From assembly GCF_013364155.1 (NCBI RefSeq), contig NZ_CP054916.1:744001-808000 (forward strand): a stretch of 64,000 nucleotides of DNA, given 5' to 3'. Position numbers and translations under genes: made by a program. Origin of the DNA: Streptomyces sp. NA02950. GTDB lineage: Bacteria > Actinomycetota > Actinomycetes > Streptomycetales > Streptomycetaceae. A model generated the notes under the pieces. It had not been told where the DNA came from and made no database searches. It saw only the letters and a list, made by a program, of their open reading frames with translations. This document shows positions 8,701 to 17,312 of the stretch, one piece after another. The stretch's first letter is position 1, and every line of letters begins with the position of its first letter.

Positions 8701-10920
8701 TCACCCGTCGAGGGCTGCCCTGATCACCGCCAGCCGCCGCTGGTCCGCACGGATCCAGTGCAGGTCGTACGGGTGGCGGGGCGGGCGGCGGGTGGCATCG
8801 GCGAGCTCGCGCAGCCGCTCCGTGACATCCGGGGTGAGGCTTCCGCCGCCCAGTTCGCGCAGCAGAGCGATGGCCTCCTCGGCCTGGCCGCCCTGCTCGA
8901 CGGCCAGCACGAGGGCGTCGGTCAGCGTCTCCTGGTCCAGCTCGCCGTCGGGGCCGATCGCACCGGGGAGGGCCATCAGCGCACCGCACGCGGGCACCAG
9001 CGTGTCGATCTTCCGGAACAGCGGCGCGAACTCCGGCGCCAGGCTCGCCGCGGGCGCGCCGATGCGGCGGGCGAGCCGGGCCGCGGCGGCGCCGGTACGG
9101 GAGTCCGCGGCCAGGACCGCGGACACCACCGGCAGCAGTTCTTCCGCCGCGCCCGGCCCCTCGATCGCGAGGATCGCGGACGCGGCGCTCAGGCAGTCGC
9201 CCCGGTCCCAGCCGACCCCGTCGGTCTCCTCGGGGGCCAGCAGTTCGCGCAGCCGCGGCAGCAGCGGTTCACCGGCCGCGCCGAGCCGACTCGCGCGGGC
9301 CACGGCGGAGCGCTTGCTGTACAGGATGTCGTCGAGTCCGGCGCGGACCGCCTCGACCAGTGGCGCGCTGTCGCCGGTGAGCTTGTGGAGCGCCGCGGCG
9401 ATCGGCATCCGGTCGTAGACGGAAGCGCCGTCGGCGGCGGCCCGCAGCCGTTCGGCGGCCTCCTCGGCATCGTCGGTTCCCGCCGCGGCGGCGGCCACCG
9501 CGGCGGGGGCGTTCTGTCGTTCCTTCGGCAGCAGGGCGTACAGCTCCGGCAAGGCCGGGGCGGCCTGCGGCCCCCATGCGCTCAGCAGCGTGCACAGGTA
9601 GCGGGGCGCGCCGTAGTTGCGGCGGTCGGGGTTGCGGAGCAGATCCCGGGCGGCGTCGAGAAGTCCGGCGTCGAAGGGGACGACGACCCCGCGCCCGGCG
9701 CTCCAGGCCGAGCTGCCGACGGCGGTCTCCAACGACTCCCTGCGGCACGGCAGATCGCGCGCGAGCAGCGGCACGGCCCGGGGGTCGCCGAGACCGATCA
9801 GCACGGCGAGCGCGGTGTCCGCGAGCTCCTCGTCCTCGCGCTCACCGCCCCTCGTCCCGACCTCGCCCGCGGCCACGCGCAGCACCGCGTCGGCGGCGGG
9901 GCGGGCCTCGTCCCCGAGGCGGCGCAGCTGCGACAGGGCGCGCCCGGCCACCGCGGCGTCCTCGTCCCCCACCAGGGCGGCGAGGTACGGAACGAGGGAG
10001 GGCGGGGCGGTGCGGAATTCTCCGCACAGTGTCTCGGCGGCGGCGAGCACACGGCGGTTGCGAAGCCCCGCTCCCTCCCCCTCGGCCGTGGCGACGGTCT
10101 CCAGCAGGCCGAGCGCGACGGGGAGTTCACCGCGGTCGGCGAGGAGGGCCAACAGCAGCTCGAAGGACCGGTCGTCGCGGTCGGTGTCCTTCCAGTCGCC
10201 GGTGCTCGGGTCGAACCAGCGCTCGCCGGGTTCGGTCTCCGTGCCGTTCAGCGCCCAGGCGGTGGCGGCGGCCGCCAGTTCATCCGTCCACGCGCCGTCG
10301 GCGCGCACCAGGCTGAGGGCCGCGGCGAGCCGGACCTCCGGGTCCCGGCCGGGCCCGAGTTCCCCGGCGCTGATCTCGGCCGCGATGTCCGCGTCGGCGA
10401 CGCGGCACGCCGTCAGCAGGTCGGAACGCAAGCCCTGATCGGTCTCGTCGGCCCAGCGCTCCCGTATCGCCTCGGCCGACGTACGCGAGGGGCCCGACAG
10501 GCCGATGATGCGGACGACCAGCCGCCGGATGTCCACGTCCTCGTCCGCGAGCAGCGGCAGCAGCACCGGCACCTGGGCGGCGACGGCGGCCACCAACTCG
10601 TCCTGGTCGCCGCGCGGCTGGTCCTCTCCGTCGGCGACGCTGTGCAACAGCTCCAGCAGTGTTTCGGTGTACACCCCGGAGACGCACAACCGGGCCAGAT
10701 ACGGCACGCACTGGACGGTCGCGGTGTACGCGGGCACCCGGGCGCGCATGGCGTGCCAGAAGGAGGTGAGGGCCTCGCGGACGGCCTCGTCGTCGTCCGA
10801 GGCGAGGGCGCGCAGGGTGCCCGCCGGGTCGGCGGCGGTGCCGCCGACGAAGCCGGTGGGGAGCCAGACCTCGTCGTCCAGGCCCTCGAAGATCTCTTCT
10901 GTGGTGAGCTGTGCCGTCAT
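8701..10920 (-). CDS. HEAT/PBS-lyase repeat protein
   Basis: The 739-residue protein is almost entirely helical repeats of about 30-40 residues with the A-x-L-x-x-L-G-D / A-a-x-A-L pattern of HEAT repeats (for example DDEAVREALTSFWH, AAAALSLVRADGAW-like and GRALSQLRRLGDEARPAA). There is no signal peptide or membrane segment and no catalytic motif. Such solenoids serve as protein-binding scaffolds, and no partner is evident nearby. The start at 10920 (MTAQLTTEEIF) is where repeat-like sequence begins; an ATG at 10932 is also possible. It is a single gene, divergent from a TetR regulator. Confidence 0.75.
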   Translation of the reverse strand: MTAQLTTEEIFEGLDDEVWLPTGFVGGTAADPAGTLRALASDDDEAVREALTSFWHAMRARVPAYTATVQCVPYLARLCVSGVYTETLLELLHSVADGEDQPRGDQDELVAAVAAQVPVLLPLLADEDVDIRRLVVRIIGLSGPSRTSAEAIRERWADETDQGLRSDLLTACRVADADIAAEISAGELGPGRDPEVRLAAALSLVRADGAWTDELAAAATAWALNGTETEPGERWFDPSTGDWKDTDRDDRSFELLLALLADRGELPVALGLLETVATAEGEGAGLRNRRVLAAAETLCGEFRTAPPSLVPYLAALVGDEDAAVAGRALSQLRRLGDEARPAADAVLRVAAGEVGTRGGEREDEELADTALAVLIGLGDPRAVPLLARDLPCRRESLETAVGSSAWSAGRGVVVPFDAGLLDAARDLLRNPDRRNYGAPRYLCTLLSAWGPQAAPALPELYALLPKERQNAPAAVAAAAAGTDDAEEAAERLRAAADGASVYDRMPIAAALHKLTGDSAPLVEAVRAGLDDILYSKRSAVARASRLGAAGEPLLPRLRELLAPEETDGVGWDRGDCLSAASAILAIEGPGAAEELLPVVSAVLAADSRTGAAAARLARRIGAPAASLAPEFAPLFRKIDTLVPACGALMALPGAIGPDGELDQETLTDALVLAVEQGGQAEEAIALLRELGGGSLTPDVTERLRELADATRRPPRHPYDLHWIRADQRRLAVIRAALDG

Positions 10921-11088
10921 GCGGAAGATCATCGCAAGGTGGCGGTGACAGGCCGATCGAGGGTTCGTCCCAGGGCCGTAACGGGCGACCGAGAGGTACG
11001 GCCCCGCACGGGTCGGCACGTCGCACACCTACGCCAAGCCGTGGAGGGGCGGCGCCGGGCGTGAACATGTTGTGTACGTTGGGCACCG

Positions 11089-11775
11089 ATGACTGAGCGA
11101 CCACCACACGGCTCGGCCCGCCCGGGCGGACGAACCGCCCGCACCCGCACCGCCGTTCTCACGGCTGCCCTGGACGAGCTCGACGTCGCGGGATTCGGCG
11201 CGCTCACCCTCGACAAACTCGCCGTGCGCTCCGGCGTCCATGTGTCGACGATCCGCCGCCGCTGGCGCACCGTCGAGGGCGTCATCGGTGATCTGCTGGC
11301 CCAGCAGAGCACCACCATTCCCACCCCCGACTCCGGTGGCCTCCGCCAGGACCTGCACGAACTGGCCAGTGCCATCGCCGACTTCCACGCCACACCCCGC
11401 AACCGCAACCTCATCGAAGGCATCGCGGCGGCGGCCGCACACGACCCGCGCGTCGCGGACATCGTGCGCGGCGCCTTCACCGCGCGCACCGAGCACGTCA
11501 CACAGCTCGTACAGCGCGCGGTCGCCCGCGGCGAACTCACCGCGGACACCGATGCGAAAGAGGTCATCGCGGCCCTCAGCGCCCCCTTCTACTACCGCAT
11601 CCTCATCCTGCGCGGCACCGTCGACGCCCGTCTGGTGCACACGAGTGCCGAGGCGGCGTATCTCGCGGCACGCGCGGGGGCGTTCGGCCCACCGGAGACG
11701 GAAACCAGCTGCCGGACGCGGAAGGACACACCTCACGAGGGCGCTCCCACCGCCGTTCTCCGCGCCCACGCGTGA
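11089..11775 (+). CDS. TetR/AcrR family transcriptional regulator
   Basis: This 228-residue protein has an N-terminal helix-turn-helix (about 15-65: LTLDKLAVRSGVHVSTIRRRW) followed by an all-helical ligand-binding domain containing FHATPRNRNLIEGIAAAA. The last 30 residues are hydrophilic and probably disordered. There is no Shine-Dalgarno before ATG 11089; TACGTT at 11075-11080 ends 8 nt before it, so the message may be leaderless. An imperfect palindrome around AACATGTT (11064-11071) upstream could be the operator. The gene is followed on the same strand by a methyltransferase. Confidence 0.85.
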   Translation: MTERPPHGSARPGGRTARTRTAVLTAALDELDVAGFGALTLDKLAVRSGVHVSTIRRRWRTVEGVIGDLLAQQSTTIPTPDSGGLRQDLHELASAIADFHATPRNRNLIEGIAAAAAHDPRVADIVRGAFTARTEHVTQLVQRAVARGELTADTDAKEVIAALSAPFYYRILILRGTVDARLVHTSAEAAYLAARAGAFGPPETETSCRTRKDTPHEGAPTAVLRAHA

Positions 11776-11879
11776 GACCCGGTCTCCGTCGACGCGCGCG
11801 GTTCCGTCGTTGCCGCACACAGCGTTGCGCCGCGACGGAAGCCGCGGAGACCCACCGCGGATCTGGTGGACTGGACGGT

Positions 11880-12536
11880 ATGACCACACTGCCGGACCGC
11901 GTCCTGCGGGCGCTTGACCAGTTCAATGCCACCCACCCGTGGGATCACAACGCCCACTACCACCGGTGGATTCTGCGGCAGCTCCCCCGGCGCCTCGAGA
12001 CCGCCCTGGACATCGGCTGCGGCAGTGGTGACCTCGCCAGGCTCCTGGCCACCCGCGCCCGCACGGTGCGCGGAATCGACTCCGACCCGGCGATCATCAC
12101 CCGAGCCAGGGAACTCACCGATCCGGCAGCGCCCGTCGCCTTCACGGTCGCGAACGCGCTGACCGGGATCCCCAGCGGCCGCTACGACGTCATCACCTGC
12201 GTCGCCGCGATCCACCATCTGCCGTTCACCGAGGCGCTCACCACCTTCCGCGAGCGCCTGGCGCCCGGCGGAACCCTGGTGGTGGTCGGCCTCGCCCGCC
12301 CGACAACTCCCGGCGACCATCTGCTCGGAGCCGCCGCCGTCCCGCTCAACGTCGCCACGGGCTGGCTCAAGAACAGGGGCCGCCAAGCACCCCGGCCGCC
12401 GTCGATGACCGCCCGGACCCGCCCGGCGGAGATGAGCTTTCCCGACATCGTCCGCCGGGCTCGTGACACCCTGCCCGGCGCCCGGCTGCGCCGTCGGCTG
12501 TTCTGGCGCTACACGCTCGTATGCCATCGCCGTTGA
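11880..12536 (+). CDS. class I SAM-dependent methyltransferase
   Basis: The 218-residue protein has a Rossmann-like methyltransferase core. Motif I is TALDIGCGSGDLARLL (residues 42-56), an acidic residue follows strand 2 (GIDSDPAIITRA), and motif post-I is YDVITCVAAIHHLPF. A GGTLVVVGLARP strand and a helical cap are also present. The sequence YHRWILRQLPRR near the N-terminus is typical of Streptomyces small-molecule methyltransferases of unknown substrate. ATG 11880 is taken as start because the preceding in-frame residues are arginine-rich and not protein-like. It is probably co-transcribed with the TetR gene 105 bp upstream. Confidence 0.85.
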   Translation: MTTLPDRVLRALDQFNATHPWDHNAHYHRWILRQLPRRLETALDIGCGSGDLARLLATRARTVRGIDSDPAIITRARELTDPAAPVAFTVANALTGIPSGRYDVITCVAAIHHLPFTEALTTFRERLAPGGTLVVVGLARPTTPGDHLLGAAAVPLNVATGWLKNRGRQAPRPPSMTARTRPAEMSFPDIVRRARDTLPGARLRRRLFWRYTLVCHRR

Positions 12537-12541
12537 GCGAG

Positions 12542-12563
12542 GCGGGCGGCCACGGCCGCCCGC
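12542..12563. terminator. GC-rich hairpin between convergent genes
   Basis: GCGGGCGG and CCGCCCGC form an 8-bp stem around a 6-nt loop, 6 bp after the methyltransferase stop codon and upstream of the convergent DUF1772 gene end. It is the probable terminator for the methyltransferase transcript. Confidence 0.6.
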
Positions 12564-12620
12564 GCGTCCGGGTCGGTCCCGGTCCGTCAGGGGCGTGCGT
12601 GAGCGGCCCCGGGAGCGGGG

Positions 12621-13067
12621 TCACGCGATACCGAGGACCAGCAGGGCGAACGCCGTGACGATGACGGCGACGCGTCCGTAGTGGAACCGGTCCCAGCGGC
12701 CGAGCTGCTGCCGCCAGTCCGCCGGGAGGGTGTCCTCCGTCCACCGGGCGACACGGGAGTTGATCGGAACCAGCAGGGCGATCGACATCAGCACACTCAG
12801 GACGAGCAGGGCCGTGGCTGTGGCGACGAGCCCCGCTCCGGCGTCGCCCCACGCCAGCGCCGCCCAGACCGAGCCCAGCACGACCGAGCTGATGTACCAG
12901 ACGGGCATCACCTTGCCCAGGATGCGGGCTCCCGCGCCGCGGGCCGCGAGGCCGCCGTTGTCCGGCAGCTGCTCGAAGATCGGGTTGAGGAAGACCCCCA
13001 CCGCGAACTCCACGCCCACCATGAGACCGACGACCACCACCGTGACGACGGAGAGTGTGTGCTGCAT
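12621..13067 (-). CDS. DUF1772 family integral membrane protein
   Basis: This 148-residue protein has four predicted membrane segments (about 5-28, 52-73, 78-102 and 130-147) separated by short loops. Loop signatures such as FLNPIFEQL, INSRVARWTE and WDRFHYGRV resemble the anthrone-oxygenase-like DUF1772 family. It is divergent from a small TetR regulator, and the shared intergenic region contains several copies of a TCTAGC-N3-GCTAGA palindrome, so it is the obvious target of that regulator. This arrangement is common for drug- or quinone-responsive pairs; the actual ligand is unknown. Confidence 0.8.
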   Translation of the reverse strand: MQHTLSVVTVVVVGLMVGVEFAVGVFLNPIFEQLPDNGGLAARGAGARILGKVMPVWYISSVVLGSVWAALAWGDAGAGLVATATALLVLSVLMSIALLVPINSRVARWTEDTLPADWRQQLGRWDRFHYGRVAVIVTAFALLVLGIA

Positions 13068-13096
13068 GACCCCTCCCGAGGCTCCTGACGCGTTTT

Positions 13097-13111
13097 TCTA
13101 GCGCCGCTAGA
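13097..13111. promoter_or_regulatory. TetR operator copy 1 (TCTAGC-N3-GCTAGA)
   Basis: TCTAGCGCCGCTAGA is a perfect 6-3-6 palindrome 30 bp upstream of the DUF1772 start codon and within its promoter region. An identical-arm copy lies in front of the divergent tetR gene. Confidence 0.65.
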
Positions 13112-13118
13112 TTCCAAT

Positions 13119-13129
13119 GCGATGCTAGA
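13119..13129. promoter_or_regulatory. TetR operator half-site between the two full operators
   Basis: GCGATGCTAGA matches the right 11 bases of the tetR-proximal operator exactly. The left arm is missing (AATGC in place of TCTA), so this is a half-site lying roughly midway between the two complete palindromes. Confidence 0.4.
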
Positions 13130-13146
13130 CGTGCATCGCTCGAATG

Positions 13147-13161
13147 TCTAGCGATGCTAGA
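13147..13161. promoter_or_regulatory. TetR operator copy 2 overlapping the tetR -10 region
   Basis: TCTAGCGATGCTAGA is a perfect 6-3-6 palindrome that ends 8 bp before the tetR start codon. It overlaps TAGAAT (13158-13163), a good -10 hexamer whose expected transcription start falls on or next to the ATG. The operator would therefore block a leaderless tetR transcript directly, giving autorepression. Confidence 0.65.
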
Positions 13162-13169
13162 ATCGAGTC

Positions 13170-13745
13170 ATGTCGGTACAGGAGCGCAAGGCGCGCGAGC
13201 GGGCCCAACGCCACCAGCTGATCGTCGCGGCGGCCCGTGAACTCGCGGAGTCCCAGGGCTGGGACGCGGTGACCACACGTCGGCTGGCGGAGCGCATCGA
13301 GTACAGCCAGCCGGTGCTCTACAGCCACTTCCGCGGCAAACGCGAGATCGTCGGAGCCGTGGCCCTGGAGGGGTTCACCGAGCTGACGGCCGCGATGCGG
13401 CACGCGGTGGCCGACGGTCCGGCCGGGCGGGCGGCGGTGGCCGCGCTCGCGGGCGCCTACGTCGACTTCGCCGAGCGCAACCCCGCGCTCTACGACGCGA
13501 TGTTCCTCCTCGAAACCGGACTCCCCTTCGCCGACGACACCACGCCCGCACCGCTGCGCGAGGCGTTCGGGACACTGCTGGACACCCTCGGCGACATCGC
13601 GGGCGACGCCGCACCCGCCCTGTTCGTCGAGGTCTTCTGGTCCGCCTTGCACGGCCTGGTCGCGCTCACCCGCTCGGGCCGGCTCCCCCGGGGCGACGCC
13701 TCGCGACGGCTCGACCTCCTGGTGGACCGGTTCTCGGGCCGCTGA
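13170..13745 (+). CDS. TetR/AcrR family regulator, divergent to DUF1772 protein
   Basis: The 191-residue protein has a conserved N-terminal helix-turn-helix (RRLAERIEYSQPVLYSHFRGK region, about residues 28-50) and a C-terminal ligand domain of the WHG type (FVEVFWSALHGLVALTR near residues 150-168). No Shine-Dalgarno precedes the ATG. A -10-like TAGAAT seven bases upstream suggests a leaderless transcript. The three operator-like sites between this gene and the DUF1772 gene indicate that it represses both itself and that membrane protein until a ligand, probably a small aromatic or cationic compound, is bound. Confidence 0.88.
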   Translation: MSVQERKARERAQRHQLIVAAARELAESQGWDAVTTRRLAERIEYSQPVLYSHFRGKREIVGAVALEGFTELTAAMRHAVADGPAGRAAVAALAGAYVDFAERNPALYDAMFLLETGLPFADDTTPAPLREAFGTLLDTLGDIAGDAAPALFVEVFWSALHGLVALTRSGRLPRGDASRRLDLLVDRFSGR

Positions 13746-13898
13746 CCCAGCGCGGCCTGCACCGGCGACGGCCCGGAGGCCACACGCATCCACCCCCAGG
13801 CCGCCAGGGCGGCGCCATGACCAGGGTCGGCGTCATGGCCGGGATCGGGGGCACCCGGGGAGACCGCAGCCAGAAGCAGAGCGGGAGAGGAGCCGGTG

Positions 13899-15479
13899 AT
13901 GACGAGTCTTCCCACCGGATACGCGCCGTCGTCCTACTGGATGGCGTCGGCGCCCGGACCGTCGTACCCAACCCTGGAGCCCGGCTGGGAGGGCACCGCT
14001 CCGGATGTCGAGGTCGCCGTGGTCGGCGGCGGCATCGCGGGCATCTGCACGGCCTGGGAGCTGGCCCGCGCCGGACGCCGGGTGGCCCTGGTGGAGTCGG
14101 ACCGGCTGGCCGCCGGGGCCACCGGGCACACCACGGCCAAGCTCTCCGCCCTCCAGGGCCTGGCGTACCAGGACATCCGGGGCGCACGAGGCGAGGAGGC
14201 GGCCCGGCTCTACGCCGCCTCACAGGCCGACGCCGTGGACCGGGTGCGGCAGGTGACCGCCGAGCTGGGGATCGACTGCGATCTTGAGGAGTGCCCCGCC
14301 TTCACCTATGCCGAAGGCGAGGACACCATGGAGAAGGTGCGGGCCGAGGCGGAAACCGCCTCGGCGGCCGGTCTGGACGCTTCGTTCACCACGGAGACCG
14401 ATCTGCCCTTCCCGGTGGCGGGAGCGGTTCGGGTGGCGGCACAGGCGCAGTTCCACCCCCGGAAGTACCTGCTGGCGCTGGTGGAGGATCTCATCGCGCG
14501 GGGAGGTCTGGTCTTCGAGCACTCCCGGGTGGTGAACCTCAGCGAGGGCCACCCGTGCCGCCTGACCACCGAGCGCGGAGCACGGTTGCGGGCCCGCGAC
14601 GTGGTGGTGGCGACGGCCTACCCGATCTTCGACCGGGCTCTGCTCTTTCCCCGTCTGGAAGTGAAGCGGGAGCTGGTCGTCGCCGCCGTGCTCCCCTCCG
14701 ACCGCGCCCCGCGCGGCATGTATCTCACGCCCGAGGACGGCACCCGCTCGGTACGCACCGCGCCCTACCGGGACGGGCAGCGGTTGCTCATCGTCACCGG
14801 GGAGAAGTTCACCCCCGGCGTCGGTGATGTCGAGCGGCGCTGTGCGCGGCTGATCGACTGGACACAGGACCGTTTCCGCGGCGCCGAACCCGCCTTCCGC
14901 TGGGCGGCCCAGGACAACTGGACCACCGATCACGTGCCCTATGTGGGGCCACTGCACCCCGCCTCCCGCCATGCCTTCGTGGCCACCGGGTTCGCCGGAT
15001 GGGGTATGACCGGTGGCGTACTCACCGGCAGACTGCTGGCCGCGAGGCTCACCGGAGGTCCCCTGCCGTGGGAGGGGCTGTACGATCCGCGCCGGCTGCA
15101 CCCGGTGCGCGAGGCCCCGGCACTGTTGAGGGTCCAGGCCACCGTGGCGCGCCACTTCATCGGTGACCGGCTGTCCGGGGACGGCGCCGACGCGATACGG
15201 AACATCCCGCCGGGTGGCGGGGCGGTCGTCCGCCTCGGCGGGCGACAGCGGGCCGTACACCGCGACGACGAGGGCGAGTTGCACACGCTGACCGCCCGCT
15301 GCACACACCTGGGCTGCCTGGTGCGCTTCAACAACGCCGAGCGGAGCTGGGAATGCCCGTGCCACGGCTCGCGGTTCGCCATCGACGGCAGTGTGCTTCA
15401 GGGCCCGGCGGTTCGTCCGCTGAAGCGGATCGAGGACGACGAGGGCGGAGCACGGGACACCGGGCGTGGTCGGCAATGA
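13899..15479 (+). CDS. FAD-dependent oxidoreductase with C-terminal Rieske [2Fe-2S] domain
   Basis: This 526-residue two-domain protein begins with a DAO-type FAD-binding fold (VAVVGGGIAGICTAWELARAG, about residues 35-55; GHTTAKLSALQG; and the C-terminal FAD loop YVGPLHP...ATGFAGWGMTGG near 345-375). It ends with a Rieske centre whose ligands are C-T-H (about 468-470) and C-P-C-H (about 486-489). Such proteins oxidise amines or similar compounds, using the Rieske cluster as an electron carrier. ATG 13899 has AGAGGAG 6 bp upstream; the adjacent GTG at 13896 is the alternative. It lies directly upstream of the gas-vesicle operon but has its own 300-bp downstream gap, so no functional link is proven. 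Confidence 0.88.
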   Translation: MTSLPTGYAPSSYWMASAPGPSYPTLEPGWEGTAPDVEVAVVGGGIAGICTAWELARAGRRVALVESDRLAAGATGHTTAKLSALQGLAYQDIRGARGEEAARLYAASQADAVDRVRQVTAELGIDCDLEECPAFTYAEGEDTMEKVRAEAETASAAGLDASFTTETDLPFPVAGAVRVAAQAQFHPRKYLLALVEDLIARGGLVFEHSRVVNLSEGHPCRLTTERGARLRARDVVVATAYPIFDRALLFPRLEVKRELVVAAVLPSDRAPRGMYLTPEDGTRSVRTAPYRDGQRLLIVTGEKFTPGVGDVERRCARLIDWTQDRFRGAEPAFRWAAQDNWTTDHVPYVGPLHPASRHAFVATGFAGWGMTGGVLTGRLLAARLTGGPLPWEGLYDPRRLHPVREAPALLRVQATVARHFIGDRLSGDGADAIRNIPPGGGAVVRLGGRQRAVHRDDEGELHTLTARCTHLGCLVRFNNAERSWECPCHGSRFAIDGSVLQGPAVRPLKRIEDDEGGARDTGRGRQ

Positions 15480-15610
15480 TCCGCCCCGGCCGGTTCGCCC
15501 GCCCGGCCACGGTCCCGTCCGACCCAATACTCAGCGTGACAACTCGAGCCGCTCAGTCAGATACGCAGACCAGAAGCACCATAACTCGCCATCTCACCTG
15601 AAACTCCCAA

Positions 15611-15763
15611 ATGAGACATACTCGAAGACAGGGTCACTCTTCAGTGCCGACCGCACTCGAAGCGCGTCCGGAGTCTGCGGACGGCGGATCCAGAAAGCAC
15701 GACGAAGACGCGGAGGAAGAGGAAGACAAGGACGAGGCACCGCGGCGACGTTCACGCCGCTGA
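15611..15763 (+). CDS. possible 50-residue acidic/basic small protein upstream of gvpA
   Basis: An ATG at 15611 opens a 50-codon frame ending 21 bp before gvpA. The N-terminal half is Arg/His/Ser rich. The second half has an acidic run (HDEDAEEEEDKDEAP) followed by a basic end (RRRSRR). The same acidic-then-basic order is found at the C-terminus of GvpA just downstream. There is no convincing ribosome-binding site, and the first codons have unusually low GC at position three, so this may be leader sequence and not a gene. Too little is visible to propose a function. Confidence 0.3.
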   Translation: MRHTRRQGHSSVPTALEARPESADGGSRKHDEDAEEEEDKDEAPRRRSRR

Positions 15764-15784
15764 CGGGAGCCGCCCCTGGAACAG

Positions 15785-16252
15785 GTGAGCGTGGTGACCG
15801 TAGCAAGCCAGCAGAGCCAGTATCTGGACCGGTCCGGCTCCGGCAGCAGCCTGGTCGACGTGGTCGACCTGATCCTGGACAAGGGCCTGGTCATCGATGT
15901 GTACGTCCGTGTGTCCCTGGTGGGGATCGAGCTGCTGACCATCGATGCCCGCGTCGTGGTCGCCAGTGTCGACACCTACCTGCGCTTCGCGGAGGCGACG
16001 AACCGCCTCGACCTCGCCCGCAGCGGCACCGAGACCCATGGCCTGCCCGGTCTGATGGACGAGTTGCGCGAGGGCGGCAGCCAGAAGAAGACCAAGGGTG
16101 CGCTGGAAGGCGTCAAGGAAACGGTCTCCGATCTGCTCCACGACGACGAGGACGACGAGGCCGGCGGAGACGAGGACGAGGAAAGCGCCGAAAAGACGGA
16201 ACGGCCCCGGCGCAAGCGGAGTTCCACGACCCACAGGGAGCGCGAGCGGTGA
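15785..16252 (+). CDS. gvpA: gas vesicle structural protein GvpA
   Basis: The 155-residue protein contains the highly conserved GvpA core (about 22-75: [20 protein letters not shown], then a [20 protein letters not shown] segment), which forms the amphipathic ribs of the gas-vesicle wall. A long C-terminal tail, first acidic and then basic, is typical of actinobacterial GvpA and longer than in cyanobacteria. Three in-frame GTG codons (15785, 15791, 15794) compete as start; GTG 15794 with AGGTGAG upstream would shorten it by three residues. It is the first core gene of an eight-gene gvp operon with overlapping ends. Confidence 0.93.
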   Translation: MSVVTVASQQSQYLDRSGSGSSLVDVVDLILDKGLVIDVYVRVSLVGIELLTIDARVVVASVDTYLRFAEATNRLDLARSGTETHGLPGLMDELREGGSQKKTKGALEGVKETVSDLLHDDEDDEAGGDEDEESAEKTERPRRKRSSTTHRERER

Positions 16253-17055
16253 TGGCGGGTAACGGACGTGCCTGTTATGTCTACGGTGTCGTGACGGACG
16301 ACCGCGCCGACGACGTCGTCAAGGATCTGCCCGCGGTCGGCGACCCGGATACCGCGGTGACGCTGGTACGCCAGGGTGGACAGGCCGCCGTGGTCAGCGA
16401 AGTGCCCACCGACAAACCACTGGGCACCCCGGACGATCTGCGGGCACACGCCCGGGTGCTGGACGCCCTGGCCGCCGACGCCTCGCCCGTGCTTCCGTTC
16501 CGTTTCGGCACCGTGGTACGCGATACCGAAGCGGTCACCGGCGAGTTGCTGTCCGAGGGGCATGACGACTTCGACCGAGCGCTCGAACGGCTGCGGGGCC
16601 GCTCGCAGTTCACCCTGCGGGCCAGCTATGCGCAGGACGCGGTGTTGCGTGAGGTGCTGGAGGAACAGCCGGAGGTCAGACGACTGAGGGAGGAACTCCA
16701 GGGACTCCCCGAGGAGGCGGGCTACAACGAGCGGATCCAGCTCGGACAGCTGGTCATGGACAGCATCGCCGCCAAGCGGGAGGTGGACGCGCTGGAAGTG
16801 GACCGTCGGCTGGGGCCGTTGGCGCTGGCGTCGGCCGCGTCGGAACCGTCGTCCGCCGAAGGACTCGTCAACGCCGCCTTCCTGGTCGACGACGCACGGC
16901 GGGCGGAGTTCGAACACGCCGCGGAGGAGCTGGCCCTCCACTGGCGCGACCGGGTCCAGCTCCGGCTGCTCGGGCCGCTGGCCCCGTATGACTTCGTGGC
17001 CGACGCGCTCAGCGAGGCCGAGGAACCCGAGCCCGTCACCGACACAGGCGGTTAG
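16252..17055 (+). CDS. gvpF: gas vesicle protein GvpF/GvpL family
   Basis: This 267-residue member of the GvpL/GvpF family starts with CYVYGVVTDD and carries the conserved VLPFRFGTVVRD and YNERIQLGQLV segments. GvpF is a minor component needed to nucleate or shepherd GvpA during vesicle assembly in the cytoplasm. The ATG overlaps the gvpA stop by one base (TGATG), indicating translational coupling. Confidence 0.92.
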   Translation: MAGNGRACYVYGVVTDDRADDVVKDLPAVGDPDTAVTLVRQGGQAAVVSEVPTDKPLGTPDDLRAHARVLDALAADASPVLPFRFGTVVRDTEAVTGELLSEGHDDFDRALERLRGRSQFTLRASYAQDAVLREVLEEQPEVRRLREELQGLPEEAGYNERIQLGQLVMDSIAAKREVDALEVDRRLGPLALASAASEPSSAEGLVNAAFLVDDARRAEFEHAAEELALHWRDRVQLRLLGPLAPYDFVADALSEAEEPEPVTDTGG

Positions 17056-17057
17056 CC

Positions 17058-17309
17058 ATGGGACTGTTCACCGGACTGGTCACCCTGCCGCTCGCACCGG
17101 TGCGGGGTGTCGCCTGGATCGCCGAGCAGATCCGCGAGGAAGCCCGTCGGCAGCTCTACGACCCCGCTGTCATCCAGCAGCGCCTCGAGGAGGTCGCACG
17201 GGCGCGGGACAGCGGTGAACTCGGCGAGGAGGAGGCGGCCGAGCTGGAGACCGAGCTGGTCCGCCGGCTGATGTCCGGCGGCCCGCCCAGCGGGGGCATG
17301 GAGGGCTGA
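17058..17309 (+). CDS. gvpG: gas vesicle protein GvpG
   Basis: The small 83-residue protein has the GvpG signature: an N-terminal FTGLVTLPLAPVRGVAWIAE segment and then a helical region, QRLEEVARARDSGELGEEEA. GvpG is an essential accessory protein that acts with GvpF/L in the assembly complex. The ATG lies two bases after the gvpF stop. Confidence 0.92.
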   Translation: MGLFTGLVTLPLAPVRGVAWIAEQIREEARRQLYDPAVIQQRLEEVARARDSGELGEEEAAELETELVRRLMSGGPPSGGMEG

Positions 17310-17312
17310 GCC

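Noticed and set aside
8107..11064. A 985-codon forward frame opposite the HEAT-repeat gene.
   Set aside because: It is an antisense shadow. The reverse strand carries the helical repeats and a proper start.
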